DNA from: Thioalkalivibrio sp.
GTDB lineage: Bacteria > Pseudomonadota > Gammaproteobacteria > Ectothiorhodospirales > Ectothiorhodospiraceae
DNA length: 9,472 bases
Assembly: GCA_003563455.1 (NCBI GenBank)
Contig: PWRV01000267.1
Coordinates: 1-9,472, forward strand
Reading direction: 5' to 3'
The notes below the pieces were generated by a model, which was not told the DNA's origin, searched no databases, and worked only from the letters and a program-made list of their open reading frames with translations. The number at the start of each line of letters is the position of its first letter. The stretch's first letter is position 1. A program made the position numbers and the translations under genes. Shown piece after piece: positions 1-5,472 of the stretch.

Positions 1-667
1 CATCGACGACGAACAGGGTCTCGATCGGATCGATCGCCTGATGCAGCTTGCGGATCTCGGCCATCATCGCGTCGTCGACGTGCAGGCGGCCGGCAGTGTC
101 CACCAGCAGCACATCCTTCACTTCCCGGCGCGCGCGTTCCACCGCCGCGCCGGCAATCGCCTCCGGACGCTGGGTCGTGTCGCTCGGATAGAACGTCACA
201 TCGACCTGACCGGCAAGGGTCTCGAGCTGCTGGATCGCCGCCGGGCGGTAGACGTCGCAACTGACCACCGCCACCTTCTTCTTCTCGCGTTCCCGGAGCA
301 GCCGGGCCAGCTTGCCGATACTCGTCGTCTTGCCGGCCCCCTGGAGACCGGCGACCAGCACCACCGCCGGGGGCTGGGTGGCGAGATCCAGCCCCTCGCC
401 GGTGCCGCCCATCACCTGCACCAGTTCGTCGTGCACCACCTTCACGAGGGCCTGACCCGGCGTCAGGCTGCCGACGACCTCCCGGCCCATCGCCTTCTCC
501 CGGACCTCGGCGATGAATTCGCGGACCACCGGCAAAGCCACGTCCGCCTCGAGCAGGGCCATGCGCACCTCGCGCAGGGCGTCCTGGATATTGTCCTCGG
601 TCAGCCGGGCGTGCCCCTTCAGGCGCTTGACCGTTGCCTGGAGGCGGCTGGAAAGGCCGTCGAACAT
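1..667 (-). CDS. ffh: Signal recognition particle GTPase Ffh (N-terminal 222 residues; runs off the left edge)
   Basis: Ffh is the protein part of the signal recognition particle. With 4.5S RNA it binds signal peptides of nascent inner-membrane and secreted proteins and docks with FtsY. The visible part starts MFDGLSSRLQ, as in Ffh proteins. It covers the helical N domain (about residues 1-90) and most of the GTPase G domain: P-loop GLQGAGKTT at 107-115, DVYRPAA at 138-144 and the G3 motif DTAGR at 190-194. The rest of the G domain and the methionine-rich M domain lie outside the window. The ATG at 665-667 is preceded by GGGAG at 673-677 (minus strand, 5-nt spacing), which fixes the start. 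It is divergent from ypjD across a gap of about 95 bp, the arrangement known in E. coli. No frame disruption is visible. Confidence 0.97.
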   Translation of the reverse strand, partial: MFDGLSSRLQATVKRLKGHARLTEDNIQDALREVRMALLEADVALPVVREFIAEVREKAMGREVVGSLTPGQALVKVVHDELVQVMGGTGEGLDLATQPPAVVLVAGLQGAGKTTSIGKLARLLREREKKKVAVVSCDVYRPAAIQQLETLAGQVDVTFYPSDTTQRPEAIAGAAVERARREVKDVLLVDTAGRLHVDDAMMAEIRKLHQAIDPIETLFVVD

Positions 668-701
668 GTCTGCTCCCGCACTGTGGAAAAATCCCGGATG
701 C

Positions 702-730
702 AGTGTACCGTCTGCGACCCCCGCGGTGCA
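702..730 (-). promoter_or_regulatory. Possible ffh promoter (weak)
   Basis: On the minus strand TACACT (702-707) resembles a -10 box. Seventeen bases upstream TGCACC (725-730) matches only three of six -35 positions. The location, about 35 nt before the ffh ATG, is reasonable, but the match is weak and this is a guess. Confidence 0.3.
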
Positions 731-748
731 TTGTCCGCCCGATGCGTG

Positions 749-754
749 GATAAT
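749..754 (+). promoter_or_regulatory. Possible -10 box directly before ypjD
   Basis: GATAAT matches five of six bases of the sigma70 -10 consensus and ends 8 bases before the ypjD ATG. Initiation from it would begin at about 760-763 and give an almost leaderless mRNA. No convincing -35 is seen at 16-18 bases, and ypjD has no clear Shine-Dalgarno sequence, which fits leaderless translation. The box could also be chance. Confidence 0.3.
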
Positions 755-762
755 CGCGGGTC

Positions 763-1563
763 ATGAGCACCGTCATCGGCCTGATCGCCATTGCCCTGTA
801 CATGGTGGCCACCGGGTACCTGATCGTATCCGCACGCAAGGGACCACCAGCCCCGGCGCAGCCGCGCGGGCCGCTGGTCGTCTGGGCGCTGGCACTGCTG
901 GTTCACCTGGGTGCGCTGTCGCAACTTCTCCATACCGAGGCAGGGCTCAATCTCTGTCTCGCCAACGCCCTTTCGGCCGCCCTGTGGCTGGTCGCGGTGC
1001 TGCTCTGGATGGCCTCGCTGCGCCACCCGCTGGCCATCATGGGCGTGATCGTGCTGCCGCTGACCGCTCTGGCACTGCTGGTGTCGCTGACCTGCGACGA
1101 GGGGCGGCGCATCGCGACCACGCCCTACGTGGAGATCCACATCATGCTGGCCGCGCTGGGCTGGGCCTTTCTGGCCCTGTCCACCGTACAGGCCGCGGTG
1201 ATGACGGCACAGCACCGCGCACTCCACGAGCACCGTACCCGGGGCTTCGTGCGCCATCTGCCGCCCCTGTTCTCGATGGAGGTCTGGCTGTTCCGGATGA
1301 TCTTCGTCGGCTGGATTTTTCTGACGCTGAGCCTGGCCAGCGGCTGGATTTTTCTCGAGGACCTGTTCGCCCAGCACCTGGTGCACAAGTCGGTGCTGTC
1401 GCATCTCGCCTGGATCATGTTCTCGGTATTGCTGTTCGGGCGCTGGCGCTTCGGCTGGCGGGGCTCCCGGGCACTGGCCTGGACCACCGGCGGATTCGTC
1501 AGCCTGGTGCTCGCCTACTTCGGTTCCAAACTGGTGCTGGAAGTGATCCTGCAGCGCATCTGA
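763..1563 (+). CDS. ypjD: YpjD-like inner membrane protein, cytochrome c assembly (CcsA-related) family
   Basis: A 266-residue polytopic membrane protein. I count about eight hydrophobic segments, near residues 3-23, 39-56, 66-84, 90-108, 125-147, 178-198, 212-226 and 241-262. Conserved-looking histidines sit at 48, 126 and 214, and a HLPPLFSMEVWLFR stretch at 165-178 matches the CcsA/HemX-like fold. The tryptophan-rich WWD/WGxxW haem-handling motif of true CcsA/CcmF is not evident, so a role in cytochrome c assembly is a family label and not shown. Identification rests on topology plus position: ypjD lies between divergent ffh and corB in E. coli, as here. The ATG at 763 has no good ribosome-binding site. 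An exact 15-bp in-frame repeat (1308-1322 and 1341-1355) encodes GWIFL twice in the sixth segment. Confidence 0.85.
   Translation: MSTVIGLIAIALYMVATGYLIVSARKGPPAPAQPRGPLVVWALALLVHLGALSQLLHTEAGLNLCLANALSAALWLVAVLLWMASLRHPLAIMGVIVLPLTALALLVSLTCDEGRRIATTPYVEIHIMLAALGWAFLALSTVQAAVMTAQHRALHEHRTRGFVRHLPPLFSMEVWLFRMIFVGWIFLTLSLASGWIFLEDLFAQHLVHKSVLSHLAWIMFSVLLFGRWRFGWRGSRALAWTTGGFVSLVLAYFGSKLVLEVILQRI
1308..1355 (+). repeat. 15-bp direct repeat inside ypjD
   Basis: The sequence CGGCTGGATTTTTCT occurs at 1308-1322 and again at 1341-1355. The copies are 33 bp apart, so they stay in frame and both read GWIFL (residues 183-187 and 194-198), three helical turns apart in one membrane segment. Confidence 0.8.
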
Positions 1564-1684
1564 CGCCGGCCGCACCAGCCACCAAGCCTCTGGAGGGCGG
1601 CGGCAACTCCGGAATTCGATGATGCCGAGTCCGGTATCGTCACCCGAATGGGCACCGGTTCCCGGCAGCCTGGCGGAGTCAGGC

Positions 1685-1693
1685 TGCTAGAAT
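1685..1693 (+). promoter_or_regulatory. Extended -10 promoter candidate for corB-radA
   Basis: TGCTAGAAT combines the extended -10 TG dinucleotide with TAGAAT, five of six matches to the -10 consensus. No good -35 lies 17 bp upstream, which is acceptable for extended -10 promoters. Transcription would begin near 1700, leaving a leader of about 27 nt before the corB TTG. The 163-bp gap after ypjD suggests corB-radA can be transcribed on its own. Confidence 0.5.
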
Positions 1694-1726
1694 TCGAACG
1701 CGACATGGTCCGCGAGGAATCGCCGC

Positions 1727-2989
1727 TTGCACGACATCCCGCTGTCTGCGCTGTTCGCCGCACTGTTCGTCCTGTTCCTGCTGTCGGCGTTTTTCTCCGG
1801 CTCGGAAACGGCGCTGATGGCCGTGAACCGCTACCGGATGCGCCACAAGGCTCAGCAGGGGCACGTGGGCGCCCGGCTGGCCTCGCGCCTGCTGGAACGG
1901 CCGGACCGACTGATCGGGCTGATCCTGCTGGGCAACAACTTCGTCAACATTCTGATCGCGCAGATCGCGACCCTCATTGGCTGGCGCCTGTTTGGCGATC
2001 TGGGCGTGGCCATCGCCACCGGCGTGCTCACGCTGACGCTGCTGATCTTCGCCGAGACCGCCCCGAAGACCGTGGCCGTGCTCTACAGCGAACGGGTCGC
2101 CTACCCTGCCGCGTGGATCTACAGCGGCCTGCTCCGGGTGATGTGGCCGGTGGTCTACGTGATCAATCTCCTCGCCAATGGCTTTCTCCGGCTGTTCGGG
2201 ATCCGGCTGGACGATCAACAGCGCGCGGCGCTGAGCTCCGACGAACTCCGTTCGGTGGTCGCCGAGGCCGGGGCACTGATCCCGCCCCGGCACCAGCGCA
2301 TGCTCATCAACCTGCTCGATCTCGAGCGCGCAACGGTGGAGGACATCATGATCCCGCGCAACGAAATCGTGGCACTGGATCTGGAGGAAGACTGGAACGA
2401 CGTGCTGGAGCAGATCCTCGGCGGGACCTTCACCCGCGTCCCGGTGATCGAAGGCGAGATGGACCGGGTCGTCGGCTTCGTGCACATGCGGGACGTGCTC
2501 GCGCTCGCCCACCGCGAATCGTTCGGCCCGGCGGATTTGCGGGAGGTGATCACCCCTCCCTACTTCATCCCGGAGGGCACGGCACTGAACCGGCAGCTGA
2601 TCAACTTCCAGAAGCAGAAGCGCCGGATCGGGCTGGTCGTCGACGAATACGGCGACATCGAGGGGCTGGTCACCCTCGAGGACCTGCTGGAGGAGATCGT
2701 CGGGGAGTTCACCACCGACTCGCCGATGACGGGCGACGAAATGCTGCGCCAGCCGGATGGCAGCGTCGTCGTCGACGGCGGCATCCACCTGCGCGAACTG
2801 AACCGCACGCTCGGGCTGCGGCTGCCGGTCGATGGGCCGAAGACCCTCAGCGGCCTGATCGTGGAACACCTCGAGGACATCCCCGAGGCTCCTGCCAGCG
2901 TCCGGATCGACGGCGTGGTGATGGATATCGTCAAGATCAAGCGAAACACCATCCGTACAGTGCGCATCCCGCCGGAGGGGCAAACCTGA
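1727..2989 (+). CDS. corB: CorB/HlyC-CorC family membrane protein (DUF21-CBS-CorC_HlyC)
   Basis: A 420-residue member of the CNNM/CorB family of putative magnesium or divalent-cation transport proteins in the inner membrane. Residues 1-160 form the DUF21 domain, with four hydrophobic segments (about 5-25, 62-82, 92-110, 127-150) and the motifs FSGSETAL (23-30) and FAETAPKT (108-115). A CBS-domain pair follows at about 203-330, with MIPR at 208-211, the VVDEYG stretch near 304-309 and TLEDLLEEIVGEF at 316-328. The CorC_HlyC domain fills about 340-415. Length and order fit the family. The start is TTG at 1727, with GAGGA at 1714-1718 eight bases upstream; the nearby ATG at 1705 is out of frame. 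The stop TGA at 2987-2989 shares its A with the radA ATG. Specific ion and direction of transport cannot be read from sequence. Confidence 0.93.
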   Translation: MHDIPLSALFAALFVLFLLSAFFSGSETALMAVNRYRMRHKAQQGHVGARLASRLLERPDRLIGLILLGNNFVNILIAQIATLIGWRLFGDLGVAIATGVLTLTLLIFAETAPKTVAVLYSERVAYPAAWIYSGLLRVMWPVVYVINLLANGFLRLFGIRLDDQQRAALSSDELRSVVAEAGALIPPRHQRMLINLLDLERATVEDIMIPRNEIVALDLEEDWNDVLEQILGGTFTRVPVIEGEMDRVVGFVHMRDVLALAHRESFGPADLREVITPPYFIPEGTALNRQLINFQKQKRRIGLVVDEYGDIEGLVTLEDLLEEIVGEFTTDSPMTGDEMLRQPDGSVVVDGGIHLRELNRTLGLRLPVDGPKTLSGLIVEHLEDIPEAPASVRIDGVVMDIVKIKRNTIRTVRIPPEGQT

Positions 2990-4341
2990 TGGCACGTTCC
3001 CGCCCGCAGTACGTCTGCCGCGAATGCGGCGCCACCAGCCCCAAGTGGGCGGGGCAGTGCGGCGACTGCGGGGCATGGAACAGCCTCGAGGAGTTCCAGC
3101 CGAGCACGGCGGCCCAGGGTCCGCGTGCCGGCGGCTATGCCGGAGAGGCGGCGCGTGTCACGCGTCTTGGCGAGGTTCCGGTCGCGGAGACGCCCCGAGT
3201 CTCGACCCGGATCTCGGAACTGGACCGCAGTCTCGGCGGCGGGCTGGTCCGGGGCTCCGTGGTGCTGATTGGCGGCGATCCCGGAATCGGGAAGTCGACG
3301 CTGCTCCTGCAGGTGCTCGCAATGCTGCCCGCCGACCAGACGCTGTATGTCACCGGCGAGGAATCGGCGCAGCAGGTCAGCCTGCGCGGGCACCGGCTCG
3401 GCCTTGACTGTTCGGGGCTGCGCCTGCTCACCGAGACCCAGATCGAGAACGTGATCGCCACCAGCGAGCGGGAACGTCCCCGGGTGCTGGTGATCGACTC
3501 CATCCAGACGCTGTACACCGCGGCGCTGCAGTCGGCACCGGGATCGGTGTCGCAGGTCAGGGAGAGCGCGGCCGCGCTGGTGCGGCTGGCGAAGCAGCGG
3601 GACATCACGGTGATTCTGGTCGGCCACGTGACCAAGGACGGTCAGCTCGCGGGCCCGCGGGTGCTCGAGCACATGGTCGACACCGTGCTCTACTTCGAGG
3701 GCGACCCGGGCGGGCGCTACCGGATGCTGCGCGCGGTGAAGAACCGTTTCGGTGCCGTGAACGAACTCGGCGTCTTCGCGATGCAGGAGGACGGGCTCAA
3801 GCCGGTGGCGAACCCGTCGGCGATCTTCCTGTCACGGCACAGCCGACCGGTCCCCGGCAGCGTGGTGATGGTGACCCGCGAGGGTACGCGGCCGCTGCTG
3901 GTGGAGGTGCAGGCACTGGTGGCCGAGAGCCACGCGCCGCAGCCGCGCCGCGTGACGCTGGGACTGGAGCAGAACCGGCTGATCATGCTGCTGGCGGTGC
4001 TCAGCCGCCACGGCGGGATTGCACTGTTCGACCAGGATGTCTTCATCAACGTGGTCGGTGGCGTGCGGGTGTCGGAAACGGCGGCGGACCTGCCGATGCT
4101 GGTCGCGGCGCTGTCGTCGCTGCGCGACCGCCCGCTGGGTCCGGAACTGGTCTGTTTCGGCGAGATCGGTCTGTCGGGTGAGGTACGCCCGGTTCCCAAT
4201 GGCGAGGAACGCCTCTCGGAGGCGGCGAAGCATGGTCTGACCCGCGCGATCATCCCCGCCGGAAACCGGATCCGCAGGAAGATCGCGGGTATGCAGATCG
4301 AGCCCGTGGAGCACCTGTCGGACGCGCTGGAGCTGGTTTGA
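2989..4341 (+). CDS. radA: DNA repair protein RadA (Sms), RecA-like ATPase with Lon-like C-terminal domain
   Basis: RadA is a hexameric ATPase that processes recombination intermediates and promotes branch migration alongside RecA. The 450-residue product is the normal family length and all signatures are present: a C4 zinc finger (C10, C13, C24, C27), Walker A GGDPGIGKST at 95-104, Walker B VLVIDS at 166-171, the RadA-specific KNRFG motif at 251-255, and a Lon-protease-like domain from about 270 to 450. In that domain the segment ETAADLPM stands where Lon has its catalytic serine, as expected for the non-proteolytic RadA version. The ATG at 2989 overlaps the corB stop by one base (TGATG) and has GGAGGGG at 2974-2980. 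Longer upstream in-frame starts are excluded because the zinc finger begins right after this ATG. Pairing with corB differs from E. coli, where radA lies in serB-radA-nadR. Confidence 0.97.
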   Translation: MARSRPQYVCRECGATSPKWAGQCGDCGAWNSLEEFQPSTAAQGPRAGGYAGEAARVTRLGEVPVAETPRVSTRISELDRSLGGGLVRGSVVLIGGDPGIGKSTLLLQVLAMLPADQTLYVTGEESAQQVSLRGHRLGLDCSGLRLLTETQIENVIATSERERPRVLVIDSIQTLYTAALQSAPGSVSQVRESAAALVRLAKQRDITVILVGHVTKDGQLAGPRVLEHMVDTVLYFEGDPGGRYRMLRAVKNRFGAVNELGVFAMQEDGLKPVANPSAIFLSRHSRPVPGSVVMVTREGTRPLLVEVQALVAESHAPQPRRVTLGLEQNRLIMLLAVLSRHGGIALFDQDVFINVVGGVRVSETAADLPMLVAALSSLRDRPLGPELVCFGEIGLSGEVRPVPNGEERLSEAAKHGLTRAIIPAGNRIRRKIAGMQIEPVEHLSDALELV

Positions 4342-4356
4342 ACCCGACCCTGCGCT

Positions 4357-4450
4357 CCGGCGCCGGGGAAGATCGGCCAGAGGCTGGCCTCCTACAGCCT
4401 GCGCCCCCCGAGGGAGGCGAACCCTCTCGCCGATGCCGGCGCCGGGGAAG
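4357..4450. repeat. 15-bp direct repeats flanking a REP-like element
   Basis: CCGGCGCCGGGGAAG is found at 4357-4371 and 4436-4450 in the radA-DUF3501 convergent gap. The first copy abuts the REP-like palindrome. The core contains the palindrome CCGGCGCCGG. These may be part of one composite extragenic repeat unit; no other copy was noticed in the window. Confidence 0.7.
4372..4395 (-). repeat. REP-like palindrome with GTAG head
   Basis: Read on the minus strand this is GTAG, then GA, then a perfect six-base stem GGCCAG/CTGGCC (4375-4380 and 4384-4389) with a three-base loop. A GTAG tetranucleotide followed by an imperfect hairpin is the known layout of REP sequences mobilised by RAYT (TnpA-REP) transposases. 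It sits between two convergent genes, the usual place for such elements, and could also act as a mild transcription terminator or 3'-end stabiliser. Assignment to a family needs other genomic copies. Confidence 0.55.
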
Positions 4451-4469
4451 GAGCAGAAGCCATCCCCGG
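4442..4469. terminator. Hairpin in the convergent gap, possible terminator
   Basis: CCGGGGA (4442-4448) pairs with TCCCCGG (4463-4469) around a 14-base loop, 12 bases beyond the DUF3501 stop codon. There is no following T-tract on either strand, so it is not a textbook intrinsic terminator. Position between converging radA and DUF3501 is the main support. Confidence 0.3.
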
Positions 4470-4480
4470 GCCCTGCCGGA

Positions 4481-5074
4481 TCAGTTGAGCGCAGCGAGAT
4501 CCTCGGCCAGCGAATCGCGCGTCGGCTGCGGCACAGAATCGACGCGGTGGGTGTAGTTGTCGTGATCCACGCCGACCGCGATGGCCGCCCCACCCTTCAC
4601 CGCGGCGGCCATGTCACCGGTCAGTTCGAAACGCAGAAAGTGGACCGCCGAGGTCTTGTCCTCGGTGTCGCGCTCCAGGTCCTCATCCGCGATCGCGTAG
4701 ACCTTGTCGTGACCCTCCACCTGGACATAGGTCCGCTTCTCGATGCCGATCAACTGGCCGAGCGCCACCTTGCGTTCGTCGATCTCCGGGAATTCGACCA
4801 TCATCGTCGCCTTCCAGTTGCTCCCGTCCGGGATCAGCGGATTGTAGGCATCCAGCTCTTCCTGGATTCCGGCGGCGTCGAAGATCTTCTCGGCCCGCAG
4901 CATCTCCTGAATCTGGTATTGCATCGTCGTGCGATCCTCGAAATGCAGCGTCACATTGGGGCCGACGGGCAACACCCGGTTGCGCTTGTGCTGCATCACC
5001 TCGGCCCGGAATCCGGGACGCACCTCCGAGTACTTTTCGAGGGAAAAAAGGTCCTCTCTGCTCAGTTTGCTCAT
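4481..5074 (-). CDS. DUF3501 family protein
   Basis: A 197-residue soluble protein (starting MSKLSREDLFSLEKYSEVRP) that I recognise as DUF3501, a family of unknown biochemical function commonly found beside rubrerythrin and Fe-S oxidoreductase genes. No signal peptide, membrane segment, cysteine cluster or obvious metal motif is present, and the chain is acidic. It is the last gene of the minus-strand cassette, 60 bp behind the EncFtn-like gene. The ATG at 5072-5074 is chosen because a strong GGAGG (5080-5084) lies five bases upstream; an in-frame GTG at 5078-5080 overlaps that Shine-Dalgarno sequence and is unlikely. Two near-identical 15-bp units lie just before it. Context suggests an accessory role in peroxide or iron handling, but this is inference only. 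Confidence 0.85.
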   Translation of the reverse strand: MSKLSREDLFSLEKYSEVRPGFRAEVMQHKRNRVLPVGPNVTLHFEDRTTMQYQIQEMLRAEKIFDAAGIQEELDAYNPLIPDGSNWKATMMVEFPEIDERKVALGQLIGIEKRTYVQVEGHDKVYAIADEDLERDTEDKTSAVHFLRFELTGDMAAAVKGGAAIAVGVDHDNYTHRVDSVPQPTRDSLAEDLAALN

Positions 5075-5079
5075 GTTCA

Positions 5080-5084
5080 CCTCC
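5080..5084 (-). promoter_or_regulatory. Shine-Dalgarno that decides the DUF3501 start
   Basis: GGAGG on the minus strand ends five bases before the ATG at 5074. It overlaps the alternative GTG at 5080, which would add two residues, and therefore argues for the ATG. Confidence 0.75.
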
Positions 5085-5114
5085 GATATTCGTTCGTGCG
5101 ATGTTCGTTCGTGC
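5085..5114 (-). repeat. Two tandem 15-bp units in the DUF3501 leader
   Basis: On the minus strand GCACGAACGAACATC (5100-5114) is followed at once by GCACGAACGAATATC (5085-5099), differing at one base, and then by the Shine-Dalgarno sequence. Function unknown; slipped-strand duplication or a protein/RNA binding site are both possible. Confidence 0.75.
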
Positions 5115-5134
5115 CGGTCGCGACCAGAGATTCG

Positions 5135-5437
5135 TCAGTGATCATGGTGGCCCATGTCGGTGTAGTCCTTGTCCGAAAACAGGTTGTCCCGGAGCTCGTG
5201 ATCGAAGACCTTGTTCCTGCGGCGGATCCATTCCAGAACCATCGCTGCGTGCTCGATCTCCTCGTCGCGGTTGTGCGCGAGGATCGCCTTCAGCTCGGGA
5301 TCCTTGCAGGCGTCAACCCGCTGCTGATACCAGTCGACAGCCTCGAGTTCCTCCATCAGCGACGCGATCGCCCGGTGCATTTCCCGGCTCTCGTCGCTGA
5401 GCTCCTCGACAGGCTCGTGATATCCCTCGCTCGACAT
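5135..5437 (-). CDS. EncFtn-like ferritin (encapsulated-ferritin family) without an encapsulation peptide
   Basis: A 100-residue two-helix ferritin-like protein. Its core MEELEAVDWYQQRVDA (28-43) and LAHNRDEEIEHAAM (53-66) matches my recollection of Rhodospirillum rubrum EncFtn almost residue for residue. The ferroxidase ligands are present as E30, E60 and H63, the equivalents of E32, E62 and H65. The entry-site acids E29 and E32 and the residues W36 and Y37 are also kept. EncFtn assembles as an annular decamer that oxidises Fe(II), normally inside an encapsulin shell. Unlike the encapsulated proteins, this one stops soon after the second helix. It has no LTVGSL-type targeting peptide and ends in the histidine-rich tail MGHHDH. 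No encapsulin gene is in the window. GAGGAG (5448-5453) precedes the ATG. It lies 35 bp after the Fe-S oxidoreductase and is probably cotranscribed. Family is clear; free-standing function is inference. Confidence 0.88.
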   Translation of the reverse strand: MSSEGYHEPVEELSDESREMHRAIASLMEELEAVDWYQQRVDACKDPELKAILAHNRDEEIEHAAMVLEWIRRRNKVFDHELRDNLFSDKDYTDMGHHDH

Positions 5438-5472
5438 GTTCTTGTCTCTCCTCGTGAGTTGGTGCCCTGCAC

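Noticed and set aside
1648..2988. N-terminal extension of radA through corB in the same frame
   Set aside because: The extension would encode low-complexity arginine/proline/glycine-rich sequence in the wrong frame of corB. The RadA zinc finger begins right after the ATG at 2989, which has a good Shine-Dalgarno sequence.
1679..3076. Minus-strand open frame of 465 codons opposite corB
   Set aside because: The translated product is acidic/histidine/glutamine-rich shadow sequence. The plus strand carries a full CorB with all domains.
4400..4435. Short GC-rich inverted matches (for example AGGG with CCCT) considered as a second terminator
   Set aside because: Stems are only four to five bases and overlap each other; this is expected by chance at this base composition.
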